Shown: positions 48,349 to 57,297, numbered from the stretch's first letter. The stretch is 64,000 bases of DNA from Pseudomonas neustonica (GCF_003797945.1 NZ_RKKU01000025.1:1-64000); one strand, 5' to 3'. Notes: a model not told the origin generated them from the letters alone. Translations and numbers: made by a program.

Positions 48349-49236
48349 ATGAGCGAGTTTGCAGGCAAGACCATCGTCATCAGTGGCGGCGCCGAAGGTA
48401 TCGGCCTGAGCATTGCAATGGCCATGGGCAAACAAGGCATGAACGTCGTGCTGGGCGACATCGACAGCGAGCAGTTAAAGCTCGCCGAAGCAGAGCTACA
48501 GCAAGCCGGTGTTGAGGTACTCACCGCGCAAATGGATGTGACCAAACTTGAACAGTGGCAGGCACTGGCCGATCAGGCCATCGAGCGCTTTGGCAAAATT
48601 CACATGCTGGTCAACAACGCGGGGGTCGGCGGTGGTACCGGCAGCATCGAGCAGACCGACAACAACGAATGGCGCTGGGTAATGGACGTCAACCTGATGG
48701 GGGTCATCAACGGCACTCAGGTCATGGTGCCGCACATCAAGCAGCATGGTGAAGGCGGCTGGCTGCTAAACGTCGCTTCCATGGCCGGGATGGGCGGCGT
48801 GCCCTACGGTGGCGCCTATACTGCCAGTAAGGTCGCGGTCGTCGGCATGTCGGAAAGCTGGTACGCCGAGCTGCAACAACACAACATTCAGGTCTCTGTG
48901 CTCTGCCCCGCTTTTGTTAAAACGCGTATCAACCTGTCTATGCGCAATAAACAAAGCGACTATAAAACCGGCAAAGCCAAAAAAGAGATCACACCACAAC
49001 AGGCTGCCATGGCAGCACACATGCAGAAGATCATTGATAACGGTCTGCCGGTCGAGATCGTTGGCGAGCGGGTAGTGGAAGCACTCAAGGCAAAAGAGCT
49101 GTACATATTCACTCATCCCAACTACCGCCCAACCACCCAGGCACGCGCCAAGGCCATTGATGCTGCCTTTGAGCGTGCCGCCGCCAGCCCCCTACTGGCC
49201 GATGTGGCCGACCAAGAAATCATCAGCTTCGGCTAA
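48349..49236 (+). CDS. Short-chain dehydrogenase/reductase
   Basis: A 295-residue classical SDR. The cofactor motif SGGAEGIGLSIA is at about 12-23, NNAGVGGG near 88, and the catalytic triad shows Ser in NVASMAG and Tyr/Lys in YTASK. The acidic residue after the second strand (LGDIDSEQ) suggests NAD preference. AAGGAG precedes the ATG. There are 150 bp between it and the DUF2855 gene, so it may have its own promoter. The C-terminal tail is longer than in simple SDRs. Confidence 0.92.
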   Translation: MSEFAGKTIVISGGAEGIGLSIAMAMGKQGMNVVLGDIDSEQLKLAEAELQQAGVEVLTAQMDVTKLEQWQALADQAIERFGKIHMLVNNAGVGGGTGSIEQTDNNEWRWVMDVNLMGVINGTQVMVPHIKQHGEGGWLLNVASMAGMGGVPYGGAYTASKVAVVGMSESWYAELQQHNIQVSVLCPAFVKTRINLSMRNKQSDYKTGKAKKEITPQQAAMAAHMQKIIDNGLPVEIVGERVVEALKAKELYIFTHPNYRPTTQARAKAIDAAFERAAASPLLADVADQEIISFG

Positions 49237-49272
49237 CTCGCACTTGGCGTCGCCAGACTTCCAATCAGCCTG

Positions 49273-49303
49273 GCCGAGTACCGCTCTGGCGGCGGTGCTC
49301 GGC
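49273..49303. terminator. Hairpin between convergent SDR and TonB-receptor genes
   Basis: GCCGAGTACCGC and GCGGTGCTCGGC pair over 12 bp with one G-T wobble around a 7-nt loop. There is no T run; it is probably a shared 3'-end structure. Confidence 0.6.
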
Positions 49304-49314
49304 AGATGCTGCTA

Positions 49315-51837
49315 TCAGAAGCTGTAGCTCAAACTCACCTTGGCATTACGTCCCTGTGACGGGGCGCTATCACCAGACAGCGCAGCGTAGTGGAAGCTAT
49401 TCAGCACATTATCCACGGTGAGTTTTACGCTGAGGTCGGCCAAGGAGCCGCTCTTGGGTGACCAGTCAGCGAACAGACGGTGCACATCGTAGCTTTCGTT
49501 TGCATAAGTATTCCAGGTGCGTTCGGCGCTAACGTAATAGCTGTCGGAAGAAAGTCGATCCGTCTTGCGCACAAACTCACCCTGCCAGCCCAGTTGCAAG
49601 TCGATTTCCGGAACTTTCAGCCCCAGCATGGCAACCCATTTGACCGGCGGAATATCCCGAGCCCAAACGTTGGGGCCCCAGGGGTTGCTGTAAGCCCCTT
49701 CATGCTTGCCCTCGGTCCAAGCATAGGAAAGGCTGGCAAACATTCGACGGCTATCATAGTAGCTCTCCAGCTCCGCACCGCGAATTGTCGCGCCATCCAG
49801 GTTGCGATAATTGGACAGCGGCAGATAGTCGGCACAACTATCACTCACACTGCCTCCATTCTGCGCCTGGTTCTCACAAGCAATAGATCGGAGTTTAAAG
49901 ATCTCATCACTAATCTTGTGACGATACAAAGTAGCGCGCAGCTGCAAGTTATCATCGGCGACAATCAGGTCAGGCAGGCTAACCACGGCACCAGCACGCA
50001 CGCCGCGAATACGTTCTGCATCCAGACCACGGCTGGTTGAGCCCCAGGTCGAGGAGCTCTGCACCTCATACTGCTCATCCAATACCGGCGCCCGCCAAGT
50101 ACTTGCGTAGTCAACAAACACACCAAGCTGCTGATTGACCCGCCAGAAAACGGACAAGCGAGGCGACCAGCCAGCATAGGTAACGGAACGATAATCATGC
50201 CCCATTTCGGGATTGTTATATCGGCTCGCGAGATTCTGCTTACCCTGGTTACGCACGTGATCGTAGCGCAACGACGGGGTAACAGTTACGTCCCCCAGCG
50301 TGATCGCGTCCTGCAAATAAAGGCTGCGCACCTCTTGCTCGCCGGCAGGCATAAAATAAGGCTGGAACCACCCGAAGTTATACTCCGGCTTGTCATCATA
50401 ATCAGGGTAATGCATCAGCACTTCCCGCGAATGCTCACGCCACTGGGCACCTGCAGTCAGCTCATGCGCCAGCATTCCGGTATCAAACAAACTGATGTTG
50501 CGCGCCTCGAACATCCGGTCGGTATATTCGGTGTTCATATACTTACCCCCTGAGGTGAGACCGAAATAGGCATCATCGTCACGGGTATCCGTCTGATCGG
50601 TACTGGAGTAGGAATAGGTCAGCTCAAGATCAAGCAGTGGATTATCCACAGGCTGGTACTGATACTTGCCGACCCAAGTGGTATCAACCAGCTCACGGTT
50701 AGACGTCAGGCGATTAAGCGCAGCCTCAAGGCTTCCGTACTTTTTGATGGAGTAGAGGCTTGGCACTACGAAGCTGGTTGCCGCAAACGGCGTACGCAAG
50801 TTGCTCTCGCTGCGGCTGTAGCTCAGCCCGAAACTATGCTCCAGTGTCGGGTGAAAATTACCTTTGACCAGCATCGAATCCTGATTCTGTGCAGTACTGG
50901 GGTAGCGCTTTGGATAGCGGTACCCCTCATCAAGATCAATGTGGCCAGCGAGCTTGATGTCGTCCCCATCGCGATGGCTCTGGTAATACAAACCATCAAA
51001 CATGCCATCTTCGGTACGGCCAAACACCGAGCCCGTATAGATTTGCTGGTGGTCGTTACTCTGATACCCGTATTTTACGAAAGCACCCGTATTACGCCCC
51101 GGCTTGAGCATATCGGTGGCGTCGCGGGTTTCCATATGCACGGTACCGCCAAAGCCACCATTACCGGTGAGCGCCGAATAGGGCCCCTTCTCCACCTCAA
51201 CGCTTTTGATCAACTCTGGTTCGATGAAAATGGTGCCTTGTTGATAACGCTCAAAGCCGCTTTTATTCGCGCCATCCAGCGTAAAGGGCACATCTTCAGC
51301 GTCCCCCAAGCCCCAGATATTGACCCGCTGACCGCCGGGTTTGACCGACCCGGTCATGCTGACGCCCGGCAGTGTTTGCAATAACTCCGGAACGTTACCG
51401 GCCTGCTGACGCTCGATCTCACGACGCCCAAGGGTAGAGCGTCCGACGTTCGTGGAGTTGACCGAGATTCCATCGCCTACCACCGTCAACGCCTGTAGCG
51501 TGATGCCATTGTCTGGCGCGCTCGCGGCGGCTGGCCGTGGGCGAATAACAAAACTGCCTGCGGCAGGTACCAGTTCAAAACCTGATCCCTGCAACAACAA
51601 CTGCAGTACATCAACCGCCTCGTAGTTACCGCTCACAGGCGGCGCAGCCACATGGCGCGTCTGGCTCTCGTCAAACAGAATCTGGATCTGACCCTGTTGC
51701 GCCAATGCAGATAAGGACGCGGAGAGCGATTGTGCGGGTAACTGCACACTGATGGGAGCAGCGTGCAGACTGCTGCTGATGAGCAAACTGAGCAAACTTA
51801 GGCGGGTAAAACCAAGGCGGGTATTGCGGGTACTCAT
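49315..51837 (-). CDS. TonB-dependent outer-membrane receptor with STN signalling domain
   Basis: An 840-residue receptor. Signal peptide 1-26 (SSSLHA); STN secretin/TonB N-terminal domain at about 47-100, the part that talks to FecR-type anti-sigma factors; plug at about 130-250 with ALTVVGDGISV as TonB box region; then a 22-strand barrel ending in the outer-membrane signature VSLSYSF. Downstream of fecI-fecR in the same direction, this is a trans-envelope-regulated receptor. A neighbouring heme oxygenase suggests that the ligand is heme or a heme protein (Hxu/Has-like), which is inference. GGAG precedes the ATG. Confidence 0.92.
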   Translation of the reverse strand: MSTRNTRLGFTRLSLLSLLISSSLHAAPISVQLPAQSLSASLSALAQQGQIQILFDESQTRHVAAPPVSGNYEAVDVLQLLLQGSGFELVPAAGSFVIRPRPAAASAPDNGITLQALTVVGDGISVNSTNVGRSTLGRREIERQQAGNVPELLQTLPGVSMTGSVKPGGQRVNIWGLGDAEDVPFTLDGANKSGFERYQQGTIFIEPELIKSVEVEKGPYSALTGNGGFGGTVHMETRDATDMLKPGRNTGAFVKYGYQSNDHQQIYTGSVFGRTEDGMFDGLYYQSHRDGDDIKLAGHIDLDEGYRYPKRYPSTAQNQDSMLVKGNFHPTLEHSFGLSYSRSESNLRTPFAATSFVVPSLYSIKKYGSLEAALNRLTSNRELVDTTWVGKYQYQPVDNPLLDLELTYSYSSTDQTDTRDDDAYFGLTSGGKYMNTEYTDRMFEARNISLFDTGMLAHELTAGAQWREHSREVLMHYPDYDDKPEYNFGWFQPYFMPAGEQEVRSLYLQDAITLGDVTVTPSLRYDHVRNQGKQNLASRYNNPEMGHDYRSVTYAGWSPRLSVFWRVNQQLGVFVDYASTWRAPVLDEQYEVQSSSTWGSTSRGLDAERIRGVRAGAVVSLPDLIVADDNLQLRATLYRHKISDEIFKLRSIACENQAQNGGSVSDSCADYLPLSNYRNLDGATIRGAELESYYDSRRMFASLSYAWTEGKHEGAYSNPWGPNVWARDIPPVKWVAMLGLKVPEIDLQLGWQGEFVRKTDRLSSDSYYVSAERTWNTYANESYDVHRLFADWSPKSGSLADLSVKLTVDNVLNSFHYAALSGDSAPSQGRNAKVSLSYSF

Positions 51838-51902
51838 TGCGCTCTCCTGTGCGTACTCCGGGGGTGACACCCAGAAAACGCAGCAGGTCGAGAAACCCTC
51901 AC

Positions 51903-51931
51903 ATCTAAATGACATATATTTTCATTTAGAT
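51903..51931. repeat. Perfect inverted repeat between fecR and the receptor gene
   Basis: ATCTAAATGA (51903-51912) and TCATTTAGAT (51922-51931) are perfect 10-bp arms around CATATATTT. It lies 66 bp before the receptor start codon and 17 bp past the fecR stop. It is AT-rich, so a terminator is unlikely; it could be an operator for an iron or heme regulator at the receptor promoter. Confidence 0.7.
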
Positions 51932-51947
51932 TAGCTTTTAATGTAAA

Positions 51948-52922
51948 TCAGCGGGGTTGCAGCATCACCCGACCGTCATCCGTTCGACTTATCTGAACGG
52001 GCAGCAGCAGCGGCAGTGCCTGCAAAAACAGCTCTGGTTGATGAATATCCAAACTGCCTGATACGCGCTTTGCGGCCAGTTGGGCATCGCCCACCAGCAC
52101 CGGACGATCGAGATAACGGGATAACTCTTGCGCCAGCTCACCTAACGACCTATCGCGAAAAATCAGCATGCCCGTGCGCCAACTACCGATTTCATTGGTC
52201 GGCAATTCACTATTGCGCACCAGCCCGCGGCGATAATCTACTTCGGCCACCTCCCCCACCTGCAGCAACTGCGGCGCGAGTCCTTGCGTACCAGGATCTA
52301 CTTGCACAGTACCCTGCTCTACCGCCACTGCAACGCCCTGATCGCTGCGACGCACATTAAACCGCGTACCCACCACGCGAACCTCTGCATCACCCACGCT
52401 GATCAGAAAGGGTTTTGTCGCATCCGGACTGACGGAAAAAAAGGCTTCGCCAGCACTCAGCTCCACCTCACGCCGATCACGGAAATACCGCACATGCACT
52501 TGCGCGCCCAGGTTAAGAACAACTTCACTGCCATCCTGCAGCTGCAGGGTACGCAATTGCTGCTGATCAGCACTGGCGTTGAGTTGATAAGTCGGCTGCG
52601 CGTACCAGCTAGTGCCCAACGCCATGCCTATTGCCAGCAACAGAGCAGCCGCCAACGTCAGCATTGACCTGAACCGGGAGCGTCGCGCGGATACAACAGG
52701 GAGCACCACAAACTTGTCTGATTCAAGCGCAGGTCGCGTCAGCAGATCACAGTCAGCCCACAGCAATTGCATGTCGTCATACGCGTTCGCATGCGCCTCA
52801 TTTTGCTGCAGCCAGGTCTGAAACGCAGCCTCACCGGCGGGGTCCAGCGGCCCATCCTGACGACGACTGAACCACTGGGCGGCCTGCTCTTCAATTGCGC
52901 TCGCGGGTGCCTCAACACTCAT
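51948..52922 (-). CDS. fecR: FecR-type anti-sigma/sigma-regulator protein
   Basis: A 324-residue inner-membrane protein. The cytoplasmic N-terminus (1-85) has the FecR W-rich sigma-binding pattern (AAQWFSRRQDGPLDPAGEAAFQTWL). One transmembrane helix lies at about 87-105, then the periplasmic FecR domain at about 115-215 (LQDGSEVVLNLGAQVHVRYF, VVGTRFNVRRS) and a C-terminal STN-like part that contacts the receptor. The ATG overlaps the fecI stop (ATGA). Confidence 0.93.
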   Translation of the reverse strand: MSVEAPASAIEEQAAQWFSRRQDGPLDPAGEAAFQTWLQQNEAHANAYDDMQLLWADCDLLTRPALESDKFVVLPVVSARRSRFRSMLTLAAALLLAIGMALGTSWYAQPTYQLNASADQQQLRTLQLQDGSEVVLNLGAQVHVRYFRDRREVELSAGEAFFSVSPDATKPFLISVGDAEVRVVGTRFNVRRSDQGVAVAVEQGTVQVDPGTQGLAPQLLQVGEVAEVDYRRGLVRNSELPTNEIGSWRTGMLIFRDRSLGELAQELSRYLDRPVLVGDAQLAAKRVSGSLDIHQPELFLQALPLLLPVQISRTDDGRVMLQPR

Positions 52923-53473
52923 TCGCACCTCCCCGCGCTGCGCAGCCCTGAGCGCGCGTGACGGCGGCAATGCAGCATGGCGCTGGCGATATGTTTTTCA
53001 ACCATACTCAAAGAGATTCCCATCCGTTGGGCAACGGCTGCCTGCGACAGACCGTCAAACTTGTGTAATACAAACGCCTGTTTACGCTTGGCAGGCAAGC
53101 CCTCAAGCGCCTCGGCCAACAGATGCAAGCGTTGCTGTTGCTCAATCATGCGCAATGGCCCTTCTGTCTGCAATGCTTCGTCTGCTTCCGACGCGGATTC
53201 GTCCAACTCGACCAGTCCCGCGCCCGTACGCACCTGCTGGCGCCGCCAATGGTCGTATAACAGATTGCGGGCGATGCTGAACAGCAGCGGTCTGGGCGGG
53301 CATTCCTGTGTTTTTTGCTCGGCCGCGGTACTGCCCAACCAGCGCACAAAGGCATCCTGCGCCAGATCGTCGGCATCTGCCGCGTTGCTCATACGTTTGC
53401 CCAAAAAGCGCCGCAGCTCGGTGCGCAAGCCGTTGAAGTCAGCCGCAGCAAGCGGCCGTGAACGATCACTCAC
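52919..53473 (-). CDS. fecI: FecI-type extracytoplasmic-function sigma factor
   Basis: About 184 residues. Region 2 reads ADADDLAQDAFVRWL and SIARNLLYDHWRRQ; region 4 reads LPAKRKQAFVLHKFDGLSQAAVAQRMGISLSMVEKHI. It directs RNA polymerase to the receptor gene when FecR signals. The start is uncertain: GTG 53473 (MSDRSRPL) fits family length, while the frame stays open to an ATG at 53551. A Fur-like box lies just upstream at 53575-53593. Confidence 0.9.
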   Translation of the reverse strand: MSDRSRPLAAADFNGLRTELRRFLGKRMSNAADADDLAQDAFVRWLGSTAAEQKTQECPPRPLLFSIARNLLYDHWRRQQVRTGAGLVELDESASEADEALQTEGPLRMIEQQQRLHLLAEALEGLPAKRKQAFVLHKFDGLSQAAVAQRMGISLSMVEKHIASAMLHCRRHARSGLRSAGRCE

Positions 53474-53551
53474 AGACGAACCATCCACAGCGAAGGAGCA
53501 TAGCTGGACACAAAAGACCTCCGACAACGCGCAGCCTGAATAGCCGCACAC

Positions 53552-53867
53552 GGTAACAAGAACAGATCACAAACAGTAACGATTATCATTATGAGGCAAG
53601 CACATGCATTGATGTCAAGCCGCCACTTTCAGCCCAGTAAGCCATTGCTCCATAAAGAGCAATCGGGCGACCCAAGCCAGCGCACTAGAACTCAGGTCAG
53701 AGCTACACCCAACAGCTCCTGACATCTCTCGATGGATACGAATGAAAAAAAATCTCAATTTCATTACGGGAAGCAGCGGCTCATTCGTTATCTAGGTAAG
53801 ACGCAGTAAAGGTCGCTTCCAGGCGCCCCAGCGACTTCCGACGATATCCCGTACGCAAGGACCCGCC
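53552..53867. other. Divergent promoter region of fecI and the heme oxygenase operon
   Basis: A 316-bp stretch with no gene. It holds the Fur-like box at 53575-53593 near fecI and, closer to the heme oxygenase, an AT-rich patch with AATGAAA (53741-53747) facing TTTCATT (53759-53765). Promoters for both directions must be here. Confidence 0.6.
53575..53593 (-). promoter_or_regulatory. Fur-like box upstream of fecI
   Basis: On the minus strand CATAATGATAATCGTTACT matches the 19-bp Fur consensus GATAATGATAATCATTATC at 15 positions, including the central ATAATGATAATC. It lies about 25 bp ahead of the longest fecI frame, so iron-replete Fur would block fecI expression. Confidence 0.72.
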
Positions 53868-54494
53868 ATGATCACGGCAGACAACACCGCATTACCCCTG
53901 AGTAGCTACCTTAAAGAGCAGACCACCTCGACCCACGAGAGCCTCGACAGGCGCATCATGGCGCTAGCGCCCTTCTCCAACCGCGAGCGTTTTGCCTGTT
54001 TCCTGCGCATGCAGCTGCGCCTGCACTACGCCACAGCACCGCTGTACCAAAACCCGGAGCTGCAAGCCATGTTGCCGGGCCTGGCCGAGCGCAACCGCCT
54101 CGATGCTGTGCAGCGGGACTGTGCCGACTTCAATCTCAGTGAGCAGCAACAAGAGGAAGATCGCCTGGCTGGTACGTCCATCAAGCCGGCTAACGCTGAA
54201 GAAGCAATCGGCTGGCTCTACACCCATGAGGGTTCCACCCTGGGCGCGGCCTTCCTGCTCAAGTACGCAAAGGACCAACTGGGTCTTTCAGAATCCTTTG
54301 GAGCACGTCACCTGGCAGGCCATACCGAGGGCCGAGGCCTGCACTGGCGCCAGTTCAAGCAAGCACTGGACGATCTCGATCTCACACCGCAGGCCCGCTC
54401 AGCAGCAGTCGAAGGCGCACGTGCGGCCTTTGCTTTCGTACGTGCCTCGGTAGAAGAGCTGATGGCCGATAATCAGCCCGCTGCGGCAGTCTGA
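53868..54494 (+). CDS. hemO: Biliverdin-producing heme oxygenase
   Basis: A 208-residue all-helical enzyme that opens heme to biliverdin, CO and iron. The proximal heme ligand is likely H23 in TTSTHESLD; the distal-helix region reads YTHEGSTLGAAFLLK with the flexible Gly. The family covers both iron-scavenging HemO/PigA and phytochrome-linked BphO; no phytochrome gene is nearby, while TonB genes follow, so iron release from heme is the better reading. Its stop overlaps the next start (TGATG). Confidence 0.93.
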   Translation: MITADNTALPLSSYLKEQTTSTHESLDRRIMALAPFSNRERFACFLRMQLRLHYATAPLYQNPELQAMLPGLAERNRLDAVQRDCADFNLSEQQQEEDRLAGTSIKPANAEEAIGWLYTHEGSTLGAAFLLKYAKDQLGLSESFGARHLAGHTEGRGLHWRQFKQALDDLDLTPQARSAAVEGARAAFAFVRASVEELMADNQPAAAV

Positions 54495-54868
54495 TGTTAC
54501 AGCGGCTCGGCTGGCGCATGCTGGCCCTGACCTTTGTCACCCTGGGACTCATTGGTGCCGTGTTGCCCGGTATGCCGACCACCGTGTTCATGCTGCTGGC
54601 GGTCTGGGCGGCCAGCAAGGGGTGGCCGCCGCTAGCTGACTGGCTGCTGAACCATCCTCGCTTTGGTCCACCCATACAGAATTGGCAAACACACCGGGCC
54701 ATTCCCCGCCGCGCCAAATGGCTAGCCGGTATCAGCATGCTCATCAGCATGCCGCTGATTTGCCTTGCGGCGCCCAGCGCCTGGGTGCAATGGCTGGTGC
54801 CATCGGCTATGTGCCTGGTGCTGCTCTGGCTTTGTAGCCGCCCGGAACCACCCTGCCCTCAACCCTGA
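54494..54868 (+). CDS. YbaN family (DUF454) inner-membrane protein
   Basis: A 124-residue protein with three hydrophobic stretches (about 8-35, 73-93 and 94-112). The DUF454 motif GLIGAVLPGMPTTVFMLLAVWAASK and HPRFGPPIQNWQ are clear. Function unknown. It is translationally coupled to the heme oxygenase gene, and in many proteobacteria a DUF454 gene sits near heme or iron genes, which hints at an accessory role. Confidence 0.9.
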   Translation: MLQRLGWRMLALTFVTLGLIGAVLPGMPTTVFMLLAVWAASKGWPPLADWLLNHPRFGPPIQNWQTHRAIPRRAKWLAGISMLISMPLICLAAPSAWVQWLVPSAMCLVLLWLCSRPEPPCPQP

Positions 54869-54898
54869 ACCGCGTAGACTGCGCGAGGATAATCACCA

Positions 54899-55834
54899 AT
54901 GCGACCGCTGACTCTCCTATCTACCCTGCTGCTCACCTTGCTGCTGGGCAATGCTGCGCTGGCGCAAACGACCAAGCCCGGTGCAGAGATCCAGGCCAAT
55001 AGCGCAGCGCAAGACGGCACCGACGACACCTCCGCCGCTACTACCAGTGTGGATGCGTTGCCTGCTCCTGAGGTTGAATCCCTGTTACCTCAAGCTGAGG
55101 CGCTACCGCACGACTTGTCGCCCTGGGGCATGTACCTGGCTGCCGACTGGGTGGTAAAGGGTGTAATGATCGGCTTGCTCATCGCCTCACTACTGACCTG
55201 GTCGGTATGGATCGGCAAGTTGATTCAACTGGCACAGGCGCGCAAGCGCGCCAATCGGCTTTTGCAGCTACTGGTCGAGTCCGAGCACTTTGCTCAGGCA
55301 CGGCAGCAGAGTGCCCAGCAGCGCGGCGCCGGGATGGATTTGCTACAAGCGACCGCCCACGAGCTGGTCCTGTCTGCTCGCGGCCCCGCCAGCGATGAAG
55401 GTATCAAGGAGCGTATTGGCGCACGACTGGATCGCGTGCAGATTCATGCTGGCAGCCAGATGAACAAGGGCACCGGCATACTCGCGACCATAGGCTCCAT
55501 CGCGCCTTTTGTCGGTCTGTTCGGGACCGTGTGGGGCATCATGAACAGCTTTATCGGTATTGCCCAGTCGCAGAACACCAACCTCGCTGTCGTCGCGCCG
55601 GGTATCGCCGAGGCCTTGCTGGCGACCGCCTGTGGCCTGGTAGCCGCGATTCCAGCGGTGGTGATCTACAACCACTTTGCGCGGGCTATTAACGGCTATC
55701 GCGCGCAGTTGGGTGATATCGCCACGGCGCTGCTGACGCTGGTTAGCCGTGACCTGGATCGGCAACAGGGAAACCAAAACGCCGACGCCGAAGACCAGCA
55801 CCAGCCAGTCCCCATCAGCATGGGGCGGCACTGA
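54899..55834 (+). CDS. exbB: TonB-system biopolymer transport protein ExbB
   Basis: A 311-residue MotA/TolQ/ExbB-family protein. It has an N-terminal signal peptide (NAALAQ) and a periplasmic extension, as in Pseudomonas ExbB, then three transmembrane helices (about 88-105, 205-228 and 243-262). Channel segments APFVGLFGTVWGIMNSF and APGIAEALLATACGLVAAIPAVVIYN match. It overlaps exbD by one base (TGATGA). Confidence 0.95.
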   Translation: MRPLTLLSTLLLTLLLGNAALAQTTKPGAEIQANSAAQDGTDDTSAATTSVDALPAPEVESLLPQAEALPHDLSPWGMYLAADWVVKGVMIGLLIASLLTWSVWIGKLIQLAQARKRANRLLQLLVESEHFAQARQQSAQQRGAGMDLLQATAHELVLSARGPASDEGIKERIGARLDRVQIHAGSQMNKGTGILATIGSIAPFVGLFGTVWGIMNSFIGIAQSQNTNLAVVAPGIAEALLATACGLVAAIPAVVIYNHFARAINGYRAQLGDIATALLTLVSRDLDRQQGNQNADAEDQHQPVPISMGRH

Positions 55835-56256
55835 TGAGCTTTAACCTGTCCGGCGCAGAAGATGGTCAACTGAGCGAAAACCACGAAATCAACGTCACCC
55901 CCTTCATCGATGTGATGCTGGTGCTGTTGATCATCTTTATGGTGGCTGCGCCTCTGGCTACCGTCAGCGTGCCCGTAGACCTGCCAGCCTCTACCGCCAA
56001 ACCGCAGCCGCCGGCTGACGACCCGCTATACCTCAGTGTGCAGGCAGACCTGACGTTAACGTTGGGTGAGCAACAACAGCTCACCCTGGCGCAACTGCCG
56101 GACGCCCTGACCAGCGCGGCGCCCGATACGGCGCAACGCATCTTTCTGCGCGCCGACCAGGGCATCAACTATGGCGATCTGACCGAGGTCATCAACGCAT
56201 TGGGCGACGCGGGTTATCTCAAGGTCGCCCTGGTTGGGCTGGAACGTACGCCATGA
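55834..56256 (+). CDS. exbD: TonB-system biopolymer transport protein ExbD
   Basis: A 140-residue protein with one transmembrane helix; D26 in VTPFIDVMLVLLIIFMV is the proton-pathway aspartate. The periplasmic domain ends LGDAGYLKVALVGLERTP. Overlaps exbB and, by 4 bp, tonB, so all three are made in balanced amounts. Confidence 0.96.
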   Translation: MSFNLSGAEDGQLSENHEINVTPFIDVMLVLLIIFMVAAPLATVSVPVDLPASTAKPQPPADDPLYLSVQADLTLTLGEQQQLTLAQLPDALTSAAPDTAQRIFLRADQGINYGDLTEVINALGDAGYLKVALVGLERTP

Positions 56257-57062
56257 CACCGCTGGCAGGCCCGCAACGCAGCCGCACGCGCAGCGGGCTG
56301 CCATTCTGGCTGTCTGCCCTATTGGCGGCAGCGGGTCTGCACGCGTTGGTACTAGCCATCTACCTGTGGCATCCAAGTCAGCCCCTTGAGCTTAAGCCCC
56401 AGGCCGCCCCGATGGCCATTGAATTGGTCATGCCACTGGCCGCGCCCGCCAGTCAGCCGACCGAGTTGCCACCTGGCCCTGAACAGACCCAAGCCGATGC
56501 AGCGACGGCGCAACCGGCCAAGGTAGCAAAAGCTCAGCCCGAACTACCCGAGGTAGCCAAGACCGAGGTTAGCCTGCCAGCGAAAAAACCGACCCCCGTC
56601 AAAGCGCCCGAACCGCCGGTTGAAGAGACACCTGAAGAAACGCCCGAGCCCATCAACGAGAGTGCCAATCAGCAGGCAGCCGAACAGACGACAGCGCCAC
56701 CCAGCGTAGCAACACCCAACCAGAGTGAAACAGTCAGTGCCCCTACGCTGGGCGCCGTCAGTCAACAACAACTGGATGCGCGCCAGCAGTGGGAGCAGCT
56801 GCTGTACGCGCACTTGCAACGCCATAAGCGTTACCCGCGTCAGGCACTGAGGGCGCACCAGCAAGGGATGCCCACTATTACCCTAACCATGAATCGCCGT
56901 GGCCAGGTGCTCAGCGTCAACCTTGCCAGCAGCAGCGGTGCACGCACGCTGGACAGGGAGGCGCTGGCACTCGCCAAGCGCGCAGAACCATTGCCGCTGC
57001 CACCGCCAGAGATTGCCGGTGAACGGATTACCCTGACCGTACCAGTGCTATTCTCTCTCTAA
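56253..57062 (+). CDS. tonB: TonB energy-transducing protein
   Basis: A 269-residue protein with an N-terminal transmembrane anchor at about 16-36 (WLSALLAAAGLHALVLAIYL), a Pro/Glu/Ala-rich periplasmic spacer at about 50-165, and a C-terminal TonB domain at about 175-269 (YAHLQRHKRYPRQALR, GQVLSVNLASSSG, YPLP-like AEPLPLPP). It transmits energy from ExbBD to receptors, probably including the two in this window. Confidence 0.95.
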   Translation: MTPLAGPQRSRTRSGLPFWLSALLAAAGLHALVLAIYLWHPSQPLELKPQAAPMAIELVMPLAAPASQPTELPPGPEQTQADAATAQPAKVAKAQPELPEVAKTEVSLPAKKPTPVKAPEPPVEETPEETPEPINESANQQAAEQTTAPPSVATPNQSETVSAPTLGAVSQQQLDARQQWEQLLYAHLQRHKRYPRQALRAHQQGMPTITLTMNRRGQVLSVNLASSSGARTLDREALALAKRAEPLPLPPPEIAGERITLTVPVLFSL

Positions 57063-57297
57063 CCGCAATCAGTTGCGGGCGCTCAGTACAGGGCGCAATA
57101 GAGGACTAACGCAGCTAATAATGAAACCGGATAAAACCGCTGATAACCCCGGTTGTTTCGGCAAGCCCGCGCTCAATGCCATCTGGCTATAACCATAGGC
57201 CGATAAAGATTTTTACGGCATGAGGCACTGCAGGTAAACTAGCCGGCTTTCCGGCCTTGCAAACGGGGCCGCGCTTCGCAATTTGGAAGGTTAATAC

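Noticed and set aside
53741-53765. Second Fur box ahead of heme oxygenase
   Set aside because: The AATGAAA/TTTCATT arms are spaced too far apart and match the 19-bp Fur consensus poorly; kept only as an unexplained repeat.
57063-57297. Possible SAM or methionine riboswitch ahead of metN
   Set aside because: Some short inverted repeats are present, but no conserved riboswitch core was recognised.
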